Source: Nocardiopsis flavescens (GTDB taxonomy: Bacteria > Actinomycetota > Actinomycetes > Streptosporangiales > Streptosporangiaceae). From it: DNA of 64,000 nucleotides. The stretch spans positions 1 to 64,000 of the forward strand of contig NZ_FQZK01000003.1 of assembly GCF_900141985.1 (NCBI RefSeq). The letters run 5' to 3'. The notes beneath the pieces were generated by a model. The model was not told the DNA's origin. It made no database searches and was given only the letters and a program-made list of their open reading frames with translations. A program made the position numbers and the translations under genes. Each line of letters opens with the position of its first letter. Position 1 is the first letter of the stretch. This document shows, piece after piece, positions 28,301 through 36,667 of the stretch.

Positions 28301-28890
28301 CGGCCGGCGCCGTCGATGGTCACGCCGATCTCGATCAGCAGGCGGCGGTCGAACCAGTCGCGGAGCTTGGGTCCCAGGACGGCGGCGCGCGGGTCGCGGT
28401 CGGCGGCGGCGAGCAGGTGGGCGAGGGCGTCCGCCTCGGGGGCGAAGTCGTCGTGGACGAGCCAGATCCACTCGGTGGCGTCCTCGTCGAACCCCCGCAC
28501 CGGCGACGCTGCGCGCGGGAGTTCGAGGGCCGCGCGCACGGCGTCGCCGTAGCCGGTGTCGGCGGGCAGGCCGATGACGGCGTCCGGGGGCAGGTACTCG
28601 TGGAGGACGTCCGCACCGCCGTCGGTGCTTCCGGTGTCGGCGGCCACGGCGCGCTGCACCGGGCGGCTCTGGGCGCGCAGTGCGGCCATGGTCTCCGGCA
28701 GCCACCGCGCCCCGTCATGGGACACGATGACCGCGGTCACGACGTGTCGGGCTGAGTCGAGGTCGAGCACGGCTGTGGTGGGTTCTCTCCGGGGGAAGGG
28801 GCTGGCCTCCCGGGCGCCGGGCCAGGCGGGGCGCCGGGGCGGTGGGCGTTCGGTCACGCCGGGTCCCGACCGCGGGTCGGGCGGGGGCAC
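25384..28890 (-). CDS. Giant membrane glycosyltransferase (GT2 domain plus about ten TM helices)
   Basis: Protein of up to 1168 residues. The N-terminal GT2 domain (about 45-330) shows VTAVIVSHDGARWLPETMAAL, the nucleotide-sugar DxD-like VHDDFAP and the acceptor-site motif FRDDIDFCWRVGG. About ten transmembrane helices follow, then a large extracytoplasmic region and a last TM (WVATQGVLLLVVAVLAAPG). The C-terminal cytoplasmic tail is very basic (RRGTRRKGRRRAG). It probably transfers a sugar to a lipid- or envelope-linked acceptor. The start is uncertain: GTG 28890, GTG 28857 and GTG 28770 are in frame and none has a good ribosome site; 28770 gives the tightest family start. It forms an operon with DUF5719. 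Confidence 0.88.
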   Translation of the reverse strand: MPPPDPRSGPGVTERPPPRRPAWPGAREASPFPRREPTTAVLDLDSARHVVTAVIVSHDGARWLPETMAALRAQSRPVQRAVAADTGSTDGGADVLHEYLPPDAVIGLPADTGYGDAVRAALELPRAASPVRGFDEDATEWIWLVHDDFAPEADALAHLLAAADRDPRAAVLGPKLRDWFDRRLLIEIGVTIDGAGRRETGLEAREFDHGQHDGTRQVLAVSSAGMLVRRDVWDRLGGFDRALPLFRDDIDFCWRVGGAGLHVLIVTDAVGHHAEASARRRRPIGATRNHPRRVDRRHAVFVLLANLPFGGMLAALLRNSVGSLLRVAMYLFMKQPANALDEAAAITLVYLRPDKLVRARFRRRRDRRRTYSAIRPHLARGVAARQFADFLTGVLSGEPVIDTAGRHQAVTTAPAAEDEEAPTDTGGFLRRAVLRPGPLLVIGLTVVALVAERSLLLGTLPAGGALPPAAGSAADLWDLYLSGAPDTGLGSDSAVAPYVGILALLSTVTLGKPWIAVSLLLLGAVPLAGATAYLLAREVLGYRPARVWMAASYALLPVATGAIAQGRLGTAVVHVLVPVLGLLLVRVVALPAKHSRRAAWGLGLVLAAATAFVPLVWALALVTGLLAAAAFGHLGRRLYASIGIALGVPLVMLMPWTLDLLLHPTLWLLEAGLHRPELSDPGAAPEQLLMLSPGGPGAPPFWVTSGLLAAALCALLLLRNRVMVAAGWSLAVFGLLVAVLTSRLVIEPHFGGPPAAVWPGAALTFAAAAVLLSAATAARAFRTMVSLGGLRRAFAVGVALLALTSPLAAAGLWMWHGVDGPLTSRAAPVLPGTLSGGGVGLGEDGTEPRTLIVTPDGEGGVDYTVVRGREPRLGEERIRPDGATRAAVDRAVAELAIGQGGDRLRVLADHGIQYVLYPRPRVGTVADVTIVDMLDGTPGLMRESLSDRYGLWRLAEPTGRLRVVSADGLETEPLRVSGPGGDFTARVEDGGTGRRLALAETAGSGWRATVDGVGLTPVESEGGGQAWTLPVQGGEVRVWHTDPVHTAWVATQGVLLLVVAVLAAPGVRTEEDVRLIESTPAPRPRRPARLRVPRPGRGARARTAPADPDGDPDPEPDDPLTGEFTVTDTGTITTVRGRRRGTRRKGRRRAGSARDGAEPGTRDHEGQE

Positions 28891-29039
28891 GGGTGCGTGC
28901 GGGACATCACCCTACGCCACCTCGCACCATTGCGTACCTATTCATCCGCGTCCGTACGACCGGTGACTTATCCCCCTTTTCGCCATTGAAGGGCTGTGAG
29001 TACCAAACCTCACCTTGGACCCGAACGGCCGGGAACACG

Positions 29040-29075
29040 AAAAAAGCGCGCCCGGGCTCATGGCCCGGGCGCGCT
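29040..29075 (-). terminator. Rho-independent terminator of whiB
   Basis: A perfect 12-base stem, GCGCGCCCGGGC and its complement, with a 5-base loop is followed on the minus strand by seven T residues. It starts 14 bases after the whiB stop and is the best canonical terminator in the window. Confidence 0.93.
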
Positions 29076-29089
29076 CGGCGCGTCGCCTC

Positions 29090-29377
29090 CTACAGCATGT
29101 CCGCCAGGAAATCGAAATCCCCTCCGGCGGCTTTCTTCAGCCTTCGGCGCTCGCGCTCGGAGAGTCCCCCCCAGATACCGAAGCGCTCATCGTGTTCGAG
29201 CGCGTATTCCAGGCACTCCGCACGCACCTCGCACGACAGACAGACCTTCTTGGCCTCCCGGGTCGAACCGCCCTTCTCGGGGAAGAACGCCTCCGGGTCG
29301 GTCTGTGCGCACAGTGCGCGTTCCTGCCAGCCCAGATCCTCATCCGAGCCGTGCGCCAGCGGGATGACCTCGCTCAT
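29090..29377 (-). CDS. whiB: WhiB-family iron-sulfur regulator (WhiB/WhmD type)
   Basis: Protein of 95 residues that binds a [4Fe-4S] cluster through Cys23, Cys46, Cys49 and Cys55 (ALCAQTDPEAFF, then VCLSCEVRAEC). It carries the family turn GIWGG and a basic C-terminal helix (ERERRRLKKAA). Position next to the glycosyltransferase/manB block and near fbiA matches S. coelicolor whiB and mycobacterial whiB2/whmD, which are needed for septation or sporulation. ATG 29377 is chosen because AGGAGG lies 5 bases upstream; GTG 29383 would overlap that site. A 13-base inverted repeat pair lies upstream. Confidence 0.95.
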   Translation of the reverse strand: MSEVIPLAHGSDEDLGWQERALCAQTDPEAFFPEKGGSTREAKKVCLSCEVRAECLEYALEHDERFGIWGGLSERERRRLKKAAGGDFDFLADML

Positions 29378-29487
29378 GCGCACCTCCTGTTGCCCCCCAT
29401 AGATGACCCGACCCTTTTCGTCCCCCGGGCCGGGTGGAATCCCACCCTGAAATTACACGTGGACGCAGTGCTACTCGTCAAGCGCCC

Positions 29488-29566
29488 TGCGTGGTAATCC
29501 ACTGAATATCATGTAACGAAGCGCCAACGCAGCTCGATTGATGTCCGTTCTGCGGATTACCACGCA
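29488..29566. promoter_or_regulatory. Paired 13-base inverted repeats upstream of whiB
   Basis: TGCGTGGTAATCC at 29488-29500 and its exact complement GGATTACCACGCA at 29554-29566 are separated by 53 bases (about five helical turns). They lie in the 238-base gap between the DUF5336 stop and whiB, 111-189 bases upstream of the whiB ATG. The spacing is too wide for a simple hairpin terminator, so two operator sites for a dimeric or looping regulator are more likely. The regulator is unknown. Confidence 0.6.
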
Positions 29567-29615
29567 ATTCACGGTGTTCCAAGGCGGCGGGGGGCTCGGG
29601 GCCCTCGCGGAGGGT

Positions 29616-30851
29616 TCAGCGCCGGCCCTCTCCCCCGTACCAGCCCTGCTGACCTCCGGTTCCGCCCTGTCCTTGCTGGTCAGAGCCGTATCCCGGGGTC
29701 GAACCGTACTGGTCTCCGTACGTGGAACCTCCCTGGTCGGTCGTGTCGGTGCCGTCTTTCCCACCGGAGTTAAAGAATGGTTCAACTCCACTCTCGGACG
29801 GTGCCTGCTGGCCCTGCTGGCCCTGGTACCAGCCGTAGTTGATGGCGTCCTGGGCGGCCTGCTCACCCGACGCGGTCCCCGCCTGGTCGCCCTGCGGCGC
29901 GTACTGGGAGGGGTCGTAGGCCTGGCCGTAGGCCTGCGGCTGGGCACCGGTGCCGTACTGGGCCTGGCCGTACTGGTTGGGGTCGTAGGCCTGCTGCGGC
30001 TGGGACGCGTCGGTGCCGTACGCCTGCGGCTGCTGGGCCGCCGGGTCGTACCCCTGCTGCTGCGCCTGGCCGTACTGGTTCGGGTCGCCGTACTGGTTGG
30101 GGTCGTAGGCCTGCTGCGGCTGGGACGCCTCGGCCCCGTACGCCTGCGGCTGCTGGGCCGCCGGGTCGTACCCCTGCTGCGCGTACGACTGCTGCGCACC
30201 CGTCACGTACTGCTGGCCCTGGCCGTACTGGTTCGGGTCGCCGTACTGGTTCGGGTCGTAGGCCTGCTGCTGACCCGAGACGGCCTGCGCCGGGTCGGCC
30301 ATGTGCTGTCCGCCGGTCGCGGACGGGTCCTGGTAGCCCTGCTGGGCGTAGGCCTGCGGGTAGCCGCCGTACACCTGCTGCTGTGCCTGCGGGGCGGCGC
30401 GCGGGACCAGGGTCGGGTCGTTGAAGACCTTGATCAGCGCGAAGGCGAGGACGCCCAGCACCGCGGCCATCGAGAGGACCTCGACGAAGTGCGCGAAGCC
30501 CAGGCTGACGCGGTTCAGCTCGCTGCCGAGCATGAAGCCCGCGATCAGGGAGACCAGGGCGAAGACCAGGCCGACGCCGGACAGGATCAGCGAGGTCAGC
30601 ACCACGCCGGAGGCCGCGGGTCGGGCGCGCTCCGAGGTGACCACCAGGGCGACGGCCACCGCGAGCGGGACCACCACCTGGAGGCCGTAGAAGCCGGTGC
30701 CCGCCTGGACCATGCCGGTGGGGAAGCCCGCGCCCCGAAAGCCCGACTCGGAGATGATGGCGAGCAGGCCCGCGAGCAGCGAGGCGCCCGCCGCGCCGAT
30801 CAGGACCCATGCCGCCAGCGGGCGCAGGCGTTCCAGTGTTTCGTTGTTCAA
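29616..30851 (-). CDS. DUF5336-like four-TM protein with Gln/Tyr-rich tail
   Basis: Protein of 411 residues. The N-terminal 150 residues carry four transmembrane helices (PLAAWVLIGAAGASLLAGLLA, GLQVVVPLAVAVALVVT, GVVLTSLILSGVGLVFALVS and VEVLSMAAVLGVLAFALIKV). A long Gln-, Tyr-, Pro- and Asp-rich tail follows, with repeats of QAYDPNQYGDPNQYG. This is the layout of the mycobacterial 34-kDa antigen family (Rv0954, DUF5336), thought to act at the growing pole or septum. The start is TTG 30851 (LNNETLERLRPLAAW), with GAGGGG upstream; the next ATG would remove TM1. It is divergent from fbiA. Confidence 0.83.
   Translation of the reverse strand: MNNETLERLRPLAAWVLIGAAGASLLAGLLAIISESGFRGAGFPTGMVQAGTGFYGLQVVVPLAVAVALVVTSERARPAASGVVLTSLILSGVGLVFALVSLIAGFMLGSELNRVSLGFAHFVEVLSMAAVLGVLAFALIKVFNDPTLVPRAAPQAQQQVYGGYPQAYAQQGYQDPSATGGQHMADPAQAVSGQQQAYDPNQYGDPNQYGQGQQYVTGAQQSYAQQGYDPAAQQPQAYGAEASQPQQAYDPNQYGDPNQYGQAQQQGYDPAAQQPQAYGTDASQPQQAYDPNQYGQAQYGTGAQPQAYGQAYDPSQYAPQGDQAGTASGEQAAQDAINYGWYQGQQGQQAPSESGVEPFFNSGGKDGTDTTDQGGSTYGDQYGSTPGYGSDQQGQGGTGGQQGWYGGEGRR
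29971..30180. repeat. 120-base (40-codon) imperfect tandem repeat
   Basis: Bases 29971-30060 recur at 30091-30180 with three differences, giving a 120-base period within the DUF5336 tail. Shorter CGTACTGGTTCGGGTCGC units recur up to about 30260. The length of the tail is therefore likely to vary between strains. Confidence 0.85.
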
Positions 30852-31114
30852 GGGAGGTTCCCCTCTGCTGCTTCGTCGCCGCCCTCGTCGGAAGGAAGAG
30901 TGGCTCTGTCGTCGGGCTGTTCGGTCGAAATCGGCCGATCCCGGCTGCGAAACATGGGGACGCCGGAGGACCGGACCGAAAAAATGGGACGGCGGCCACC
31001 GTACCGAGGTTCGGCCGGAGGGCGAACCGGCGGTACCGGTATGGTCACGCCCGGGTCGCGCCCGCGATGGGGCGGACGACCCGTACATGCTCCCAGCCTG
31101 CCAGACTTGGACGC

Positions 31115-32101
31115 ATGCGGATAGTCGTACCGGCCGGTGGTATCGGCGGCGCGCGCTTCCTGCGGGGCCTCAAGGCCGCGCTGGGAATCGGCTCGCCGGC
31201 CCCGGAGGAACAGAGCACGAACGCCATCACCGTCATCGGTAACACGGGTGACGACATCACCCTGTTCGGACTGAGGATATGTCCGGATCTGGACACGGTG
31301 ATGTACACCCTGGGCGGGGGCATCGACGAGGAGCGCGGCTGGGGCCGGACCGGCGAGACCTTCACGGTCAAGGAGGAGTTGGCCGCCTACGGCATGCGCC
31401 CCACCTGGTTCGGCCTGGGCGACCGGGACACCGCCACCCACATCGTGCGCTCCCAGATGCTCGCCGCGGGCTACCCCCTGTCTGCGGTCACCGAGGCGCT
31501 GTGCGACCGCTGGAGGCCCGGGGTGCGGCTGCTGCCGATGACCGACGACCGGGTCGAGACGCACGTCGTCGTCGAGGAGGACGGCGCCAGGCGCGCGATC
31601 CACTTCCAGGAGTGGTGGATCAAACACCGCGCGGCGCTGCCCGCGCGGAGCATCGTGAGCATGGGCGCCGAGGACTCCGCCCCCGCCCCCGGGGTGCTGG
31701 AGGCGATCGCCGAGGCCGACCTGGTGGTACTTCCGCCGTCCAACCCCGTGGTCAGCGTCGGGTCCGTGCTCGGCGTCCCCGGGATCCGCGAGGCCCTGGC
31801 GGCCAAGACCGTGGTGGGCGTCTCGCCCATCATCGGCGGCGCCCCCGTGCGGGGTATGGCCGACGCCTGCCTGGACGCGATCGGGGTGGAGACGGACGCC
31901 GGGGCGGTCGCCGCCCACCTGGGCGCCGACCTGCTGGACGGGTGGCTGGTGGACGAGGCCGACGCGGGCGCCGAGGCGGAGGGGATCGAGGTGCGTTCGC
32001 GCCCCCTGTACATGAGCGACCCCGCCGCCACCGAGGCCATCGCCCGCGCCGCACTCGACCTGGGCCTCGAACTGGCCGGGCGCCGGGGCGGTGGCGGGTG
32101 A
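31115..32101 (+). CDS. fbiA: 2-phospho-L-lactate (or PEP) transferase of F420 synthesis
   Basis: CofD/FbiA family protein of 328 residues. It joins the activated three-carbon unit (EPPG or LPPG) to the deazaflavin Fo to make F420-0 or dehydro-F420-0. Motifs: [16 protein letters not shown] at the N-terminus, [27 protein letters not shown] for substrate binding, and [12 protein letters not shown]. The length is normal. The stop overlaps fbiB by 4 bases. ATG 31115 has a weak -10 (CAGACT) 7 bases upstream. fbiC lies 7 kb away in the same window. Confidence 0.96.
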   Translation: MRIVVPAGGIGGARFLRGLKAALGIGSPAPEEQSTNAITVIGNTGDDITLFGLRICPDLDTVMYTLGGGIDEERGWGRTGETFTVKEELAAYGMRPTWFGLGDRDTATHIVRSQMLAAGYPLSAVTEALCDRWRPGVRLLPMTDDRVETHVVVEEDGARRAIHFQEWWIKHRAALPARSIVSMGAEDSAPAPGVLEAIAEADLVVLPPSNPVVSVGSVLGVPGIREALAAKTVVGVSPIIGGAPVRGMADACLDAIGVETDAGAVAAHLGADLLDGWLVDEADAGAEAEGIEVRSRPLYMSDPAATEAIARAALDLGLELAGRRGGGG

Positions 32102-33402
32102 GCGCGGACGGGGCCGCACGGGTGCGGGTGCGGGGCCTGGCGGGCCTGCCCGAGGTGGGCGAGGGCGCCGACCTGGCCGCGCTCATCGCCGACGCGGCGG
32201 CCGCCTCGGGCGAACCGCTGGCCGACGGCGACATCCTGGTGGTCACCTCCAAGATCGTCGCCAAGGCCGAGGGGCGGCTGCGCCGGATGGACCGGGAGGC
32301 CGCCGTCGACGCCGAAACGGTGCGGGTGGTGGCCCGGGCGGGCCCGACCCGGATCGTGCAGACCCGGCACGGGCTGGTGATGGCCGCCGCCGGGGTGGAC
32401 GCCTCCAACGTCGAGCCCGGAACGGTGCTGCTGCTGCCCGAGGACTCCGACGCCTCCGCCCGGGCGCTGCGCGCCGGGCTGCGCGAGCGGCTGGGGGTGC
32501 GCGTGGGCGTGATCGTCTCCGACACCTTCGGGCGGCCCTGGCGCATCGGGCAGACCGACGTGGCCATCGGCGCGGCCGGGGTGGACCCGGTGCAGGACCT
32601 GCGGGGCACGGTCGACACGCACGGCAACCCCATGGAGGCGACGGTCAACGCGCTGGCCGACGAGATCGCCGCCGCCGGGGAACTGGTCAAGGGCAAGACG
32701 AGCGGGGTGCCGGTGGCCGTGGTGAGCGGCCTCCCGGTCGTCACCGAGGAGGACGGGCCCGGGGCCGCGGCGCTGGTGCGCCCCGCCGACGAGGACCTGT
32801 TCCGGTACGGCTCGCGCGACGTCGTGGCCGCCCGGCGCACGGTGCGCGCCTTCACCGACGCCGCGGTGGACCCCGCAGCGGTGCGCCGCGCGGTGGCGGC
32901 CGCGGTCACCGCCCCGGCCCCGCACCACACGACGCCGTGGCGCTACGTGCTGGTGGAGTCCGCGCAGGTGCGCAAGCGGCTGCTGGACGCGATGCTCCAG
33001 GCGTGGGTGGCCGACCTGCGCGGCGACGGGTTCGACGAGGAGGCGATCGCCCGGCGCACCCGGCGCGGCGACGTGCTGCGCGGGGCGCCCTACCTGGTGG
33101 TGCCCTTCCTGGTGCCCGACGGGGCGCACGACTACCCCGACGAGCGCCGGGCCGACGCCGAGCGGACCATGTTCCACGTGGCCATGGGCGCCGGGGTGCA
33201 GGGCCTGCTGGTGGGACTGGCCGTGGAGGGGCTGGGCTCGGCCTGGATCTCCTCCACCCTGTTCTGCGCCGACGTGGTGCGCGGGGTGCTGGAGGTACCC
33301 GGGAACTGGCACCCGATGGGAGCGGTGGCGGTGGGGCACGCGGCCGAACCGCCGCGCGAGAGGCCGCCGCGCGATCCGGAGGACTTCATCGAGGTCCGCT
33401 GA
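32098..33402 (+). CDS. fbiB: Bifunctional F420 gamma-glutamyl ligase / nitroreductase-type FMN protein
   Basis: FbiB, 434 residues. The N-terminal CofE-type ligase (about 1-245) adds glutamates to F420-0, with motifs [38 protein letters not shown] and [16 protein letters not shown]. The C-terminal nitroreductase-like FMN domain (about 255-434) reduces the dehydro intermediate, with [24 protein letters not shown] and [17 protein letters not shown]. The GTG start overlaps the fbiA stop (GTGA). A full two-domain protein is the actinobacterial form, so no separate reductase is needed. Confidence 0.95.
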   Translation: MSADGAARVRVRGLAGLPEVGEGADLAALIADAAAASGEPLADGDILVVTSKIVAKAEGRLRRMDREAAVDAETVRVVARAGPTRIVQTRHGLVMAAAGVDASNVEPGTVLLLPEDSDASARALRAGLRERLGVRVGVIVSDTFGRPWRIGQTDVAIGAAGVDPVQDLRGTVDTHGNPMEATVNALADEIAAAGELVKGKTSGVPVAVVSGLPVVTEEDGPGAAALVRPADEDLFRYGSRDVVAARRTVRAFTDAAVDPAAVRRAVAAAVTAPAPHHTTPWRYVLVESAQVRKRLLDAMLQAWVADLRGDGFDEEAIARRTRRGDVLRGAPYLVVPFLVPDGAHDYPDERRADAERTMFHVAMGAGVQGLLVGLAVEGLGSAWISSTLFCADVVRGVLEVPGNWHPMGAVAVGHAAEPPRERPPRDPEDFIEVR

Positions 33403-33407
33403 GGCGG

Positions 33408-33431
33408 GCGCCGGGTCCCGCGGCCCGGCGC
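33408..33431 (+). terminator. Hairpin after fbiB
   Basis: GCGCCGGG and its complement CCCGGCGC flank an 8-base loop starting 6 bases after the fbiB stop; it separates fbiAB from the antiporter gene. Confidence 0.5.
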
Positions 33432-33501
33432 GCCGCGGGTCCCGGCCGCGGCGCGGCGGGCATGCTGGGGGGTCGCGGGGGTTCGGCCGGAGGGCGGCGA
33501 T

Positions 33502-35085
33502 ATGGGCGTCGAGGACTATGTTGTCGGCACGCTGGTGGTCGTGGTGGCGGTGATCTGCGGCCGCCTGATCGCCGTGCGGCTGCGGATACCCGACGCGATC
33601 GTCCTGGTCGTGCTGGGCATGGCCCTGGGGCTGCTGCCCTGGCTGGGGTCGCTGTCGATCTCCCCCGAGATCGTACTGCTGGTGTTCCTGCCGCCGCTGA
33701 TCTACAACGCGGCGTTCTTCACCTCGCCCAAGGACTTCCGGGAGCTGCTGCGGCCGATCGTGGTCATGGCGGTGGGGGTCACCCTGGTGACCGCGCTGGG
33801 GCTGGCCGCGGTCATCTACCTCCTGGTCCCGGCGGTGAGCTGGCCCGCGGCGATCGCCCTGGGGGCGGCGATCGCGCCCACGGACGCGGTGGCGGCGTCG
33901 GCGATCCTCAAACGGGTGGGCACGCCCCGGCGGGTGCTGACCATCCTGGAGGGCGAGTCGCTCATCAACGACGCGGTCGCACTCACGCTGTTCAGCCTGG
34001 CGCTGACGGCGATGTCGCACCCGCTGACCCCCGCGGCGGGCGCCCTGGAGCTGGTGAAGGTCGTGGTGGGCGGGCTGGCGTTCGGCGCGCTGGTGACGTG
34101 GGTGGTGGCGTGGTCGCGCAAGCGGATCGAGGACTCCTCGGTCCAGCTGGTGGTCGTGCTCGTCACACCGTTCGCCGCCTACGTCCCCTCGGAGATGCTG
34201 GGGTTCTCGGGGGTGCTGTCGGCGGCCCTGGCCGGGATCGTGCTGGGCACCCGGGGCGAGGGCCTGCTGCCGCCCGCGGTGCGGGTCACGGGGCGCACGG
34301 TGTGGCAGACCCTGGTGACGGTGCTGGAGTCCATGCTGTTCGTGCTGCTGGGGCTCCAGCTGGACGGTGTGATCACCGCGGTCCGCGAGCACTACTCGTT
34401 CCCGCGCCTGGTGCTGGTGGCGCTGCTGGTGACGGTGACGGCGGTGGTGCTGCGGATGGGGCTGATGATGGCGGTGATCCCGTTCCAGCGGGTGGTCCCG
34501 TTCCTCAACCTGCAGGTGTCCGGCTTCCGGGAGCGGGTCGTCATCGGGTGGAGCGGGATGCGCGGCGCGGTGTCGCTGGCGATCGCGCTGTCGATGCCCG
34601 CGACCGTCGGGGACGAGGCGTTCACCGAGCGGGGCGGGCTGATCTTCATCGCCGGGGTGGTGGTGATGGGCACGCTCATGGGCCAGGGCCTGACGCTGCC
34701 GCCGGTGCTGCGCCGGCTGGGGATGAGCGGCGGGGACTCGCACCGCAAGGAGTTCCTCGTCGCGGACCACGCGATGAGCTGCGCGGCGCTGAGCAAGGTG
34801 GACGAGCTGCAGACCGCGGGCGAGGTCGACGCCGGGACCGCGGAGTCGCTGCGGAGCGCGTACTCGCGGCGGGTGGGCGAGGTGCAGGCGCTGCTGGACG
34901 AGGACGACTCGGCGGTGGAGCGCGCGGAGGGCGTCCGGGCGGTGCACGCGCAGATCCTCGACGCGCGCCGGGGCACCCTGGTCTCGCTCTACCGGGAGGG
35001 GCGTATCGACCACGACGTCTACCAGTCGCTGAGCAGGGACATCGACCTCGGGGAGAGCAAGGGCGGGCCATTCCACGGAGGGTGA
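33502..35085 (+). CDS. CPA1-family Na+/H+ antiporter
   Basis: Integral membrane cation/proton antiporter of 527 residues with about 12 transmembrane helices (residues 5-410). Family motifs are FLPPLIYNAAF, ALGAAIAPTDAVAASAILKRVG and LEGESLINDAVALTLF, whose acidic pair is expected to carry ions. The C-terminal 110 residues form a cytoplasmic helical tail (KVDELQTAGEVDAGTAESLRSAYSRRVGEVQALL). It likely extrudes sodium and adjusts pH. No regulator is adjacent. Bases around the stop become markedly more AT-rich, marking the chitinase promoter region. Confidence 0.92.
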   Translation: MGVEDYVVGTLVVVVAVICGRLIAVRLRIPDAIVLVVLGMALGLLPWLGSLSISPEIVLLVFLPPLIYNAAFFTSPKDFRELLRPIVVMAVGVTLVTALGLAAVIYLLVPAVSWPAAIALGAAIAPTDAVAASAILKRVGTPRRVLTILEGESLINDAVALTLFSLALTAMSHPLTPAAGALELVKVVVGGLAFGALVTWVVAWSRKRIEDSSVQLVVVLVTPFAAYVPSEMLGFSGVLSAALAGIVLGTRGEGLLPPAVRVTGRTVWQTLVTVLESMLFVLLGLQLDGVITAVREHYSFPRLVLVALLVTVTAVVLRMGLMMAVIPFQRVVPFLNLQVSGFRERVVIGWSGMRGAVSLAIALSMPATVGDEAFTERGGLIFIAGVVVMGTLMGQGLTLPPVLRRLGMSGGDSHRKEFLVADHAMSCAALSKVDELQTAGEVDAGTAESLRSAYSRRVGEVQALLDEDDSAVERAEGVRAVHAQILDARRGTLVSLYREGRIDHDVYQSLSRDIDLGESKGGPFHGG

Positions 35086-35158
35086 ATTCCGGGGGTCGGC
35101 CGGCGTCCATTTCGGTACGCGGTACCAAACAAAATTGAAAGCTTTCCTTCCCATTCCA

Positions 35159-35188
35159 TTGACTCGCGGGTAAGACGACTCTTAGGTT
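35159..35188 (+). promoter_or_regulatory. Sigma-70-type promoter for the first chitinase
   Basis: TTGACT at 35159-35164, an 18-base spacer and TAGGTT at 35183-35188 form a good housekeeping-type promoter in an unusually AT-rich 100-base stretch. The predicted leader is about 55 bases and contains GGAAGGA before the ATG at 35250. Confidence 0.7.
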
Positions 35189-35249
35189 TCTTAACAATTC
35201 AACCCCCCGACCTTCGTCACCCCGCTCGACGGAAGGAACCCCCGAGACC

Positions 35250-36512
35250 ATGAACCGTCACCGCAACCGCTCGCCCCGCGCGAAGGCGCTGGTGGCCGGC
35301 GCCTTCGCCGCGCTGGCCGCCGCGTTCGCCATCGGCGCGTCCCAGCTCCCGAGCGCGCCGAACGAGGTCCAGACCGTTGCCGACGGGGAGACCGTCGCGC
35401 AACAGAACGGCCAGTGGCTGACCGGGTACTGGCACAACTTCGACAACGGCTCCACGGTGATGCCGCTGTCGGACATCCCCTCCGAATACAACCTCGTCGC
35501 CGTCGCGTTCGCCGACAACCACGCGAGCCTGGACGGCGGAATCACCTTCAACCTCGCCAGCGGCGAATTGGACGGGTACACCGACGCGCAGTTCCGCGCC
35601 GACATCGAGGCCGTCCAGGCCGAGGGCCGCAAGGTGATCATCTCCGTCGGAGGCGAGCGCGGGAACGTCACCGTCGCCAACCCGACCCAGGCGCAGAACT
35701 TCGCCGACACCACGTACGAGCTGATGCAGGACTACGGGTTCGACGGCGTCGACATCGACCTCGAACACGGCATCAACGCCCAGTACATGACCGACGCCCT
35801 GCGCGACCTGCACGGCCAGGCCGGCGACGACCTCATCATCGCGATGGCGCCGCAGACGATCGACTTCCAGACCCCCGGCGCGGGGTACCACCAGCTGGCG
35901 TCGAACATCTCCGACATCCTCACCATCGTGAACATGCAGTACTACAACTCCGGCTCGATGCTCGGCTGCGACCAGCAGGTCTACACCCAGGGCACGCCCG
36001 ACTTCGTCGCGGCGCTGGCCTGCATCCAGCTGGAGATGGGGCTGTCCCCGAGCCAGGTGGGCCTCGGCCTGCCGGCCGTGCCCTCCGCCGCGGGCGGCGG
36101 GTACATGGCCCCCGCGCAGATCGTCCGCGCGCTCGACTGCCTGGAGGCCGGGACCAACTGCGGGAACTTCTCCCCCGACAGCCCGTACGGCGCCATCGGC
36201 GGCGTGATGACCTGGTCCATCAACTGGGACGCCACCAACGGCTACGCGTTCGCGAACACCATCTCCGACCGCCTGGCGGGCGGCCCTGGCGGCGAGGGTC
36301 CCACCGACCCGCCCACCGAGGAGCCGACCGACCCGCCCACCGGTGAGCCCGGCGACTGCACCGCCTCCGCCTGGACCAGCGGTGCCACGTACACCGGCGG
36401 CGACGTGGTCTCCCACGGCGGCTCCGAGTGGCGCGCCCAGTGGTGGACGCAGGGCGAGGAGCCCGGCACCACCGGCGAGTGGGGCGTCTGGCGCCTCGTC
36501 GGCGCCTGCTGA
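35250..36512 (+). CDS. Secreted GH18 chitinase with C-terminal chitin-binding module
   Basis: Endo-type chitinase of 420 residues. A Sec signal peptide covers about residues 1-30 (ALVAGAFAALAAAFAIGA). The GH18 domain (about 54-345) carries the DxxDxDxE motif as DGVDIDLE, with catalytic Glu172, plus MAPQT and QYYN substrate-site motifs. A Pro/Thr/Glu linker (DPPTEEPTDPPTGEP) leads to a CBM5/12-type module (about 370-420, with aromatic residues in WRAQWWTQGEEPG). The domain order and size fit the ChiC/ChiD-like bacterial group. The last 126 bases are almost identical to the end of the next chitinase gene. Confidence 0.95.
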   Translation: MNRHRNRSPRAKALVAGAFAALAAAFAIGASQLPSAPNEVQTVADGETVAQQNGQWLTGYWHNFDNGSTVMPLSDIPSEYNLVAVAFADNHASLDGGITFNLASGELDGYTDAQFRADIEAVQAEGRKVIISVGGERGNVTVANPTQAQNFADTTYELMQDYGFDGVDIDLEHGINAQYMTDALRDLHGQAGDDLIIAMAPQTIDFQTPGAGYHQLASNISDILTIVNMQYYNSGSMLGCDQQVYTQGTPDFVAALACIQLEMGLSPSQVGLGLPAVPSAAGGGYMAPAQIVRALDCLEAGTNCGNFSPDSPYGAIGGVMTWSINWDATNGYAFANTISDRLAGGPGGEGPTDPPTEEPTDPPTGEPGDCTASAWTSGATYTGGDVVSHGGSEWRAQWWTQGEEPGTTGEWGVWRLVGAC

Positions 36513-36515
36513 CCC
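36390..36515 (+). repeat. 126-base direct repeat, copy A (chitin-binding module)
   Basis: Identical to 38909-39034 except for one synonymous change (G at 36479, A at 38998). It encodes the last 40 residues of the chitinase, the stop codon and 3 further bases. Confidence 0.97.
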
Positions 36516-36525
36516 ACCCCTGACA

Positions 36526-36553
36526 GGGCCGTCCGGCGCACGCCGGGCGGCCC
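36526..36553 (+). terminator. Hairpin after the first chitinase
   Basis: A 13-base stem starting GGGCCGTCCGGCG, with one U-G pair, begins 14 bases after the stop. Confidence 0.6.
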
Positions 36554-36667
36554 GCCCCGACCCCTTCTTCTCTTCGAGCTCCCCCGGCCCCCCCGTGCCG
36601 GCGGGGCCCTCTGCCGTGCCCGCGGACGGGCCCGGCGCATCCCCCGAGATCACGAGGAAGGCCCCCC

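Noticed and set aside
22619..28755. Very long open frames antisense or out of frame to the giant glycosyltransferase and DUF5719 genes
   Set aside because: They are by-products of extreme GC content: the translations are Arg/Pro/Gly-rich with no family motifs, while the opposite frames carry intact GT2 and DUF5719 signatures.
29971..30260. CRISPR-like array
   Set aside because: The repeats are in frame within a coding sequence, with no spacers of unique sequence and no cas genes.
35086..35250. Genomic-island or att site at the AT-rich stretch before the chitinase
   Set aside because: No tRNA, integrase or flanking direct repeat was found; a sigma-70 promoter explains the AT richness.
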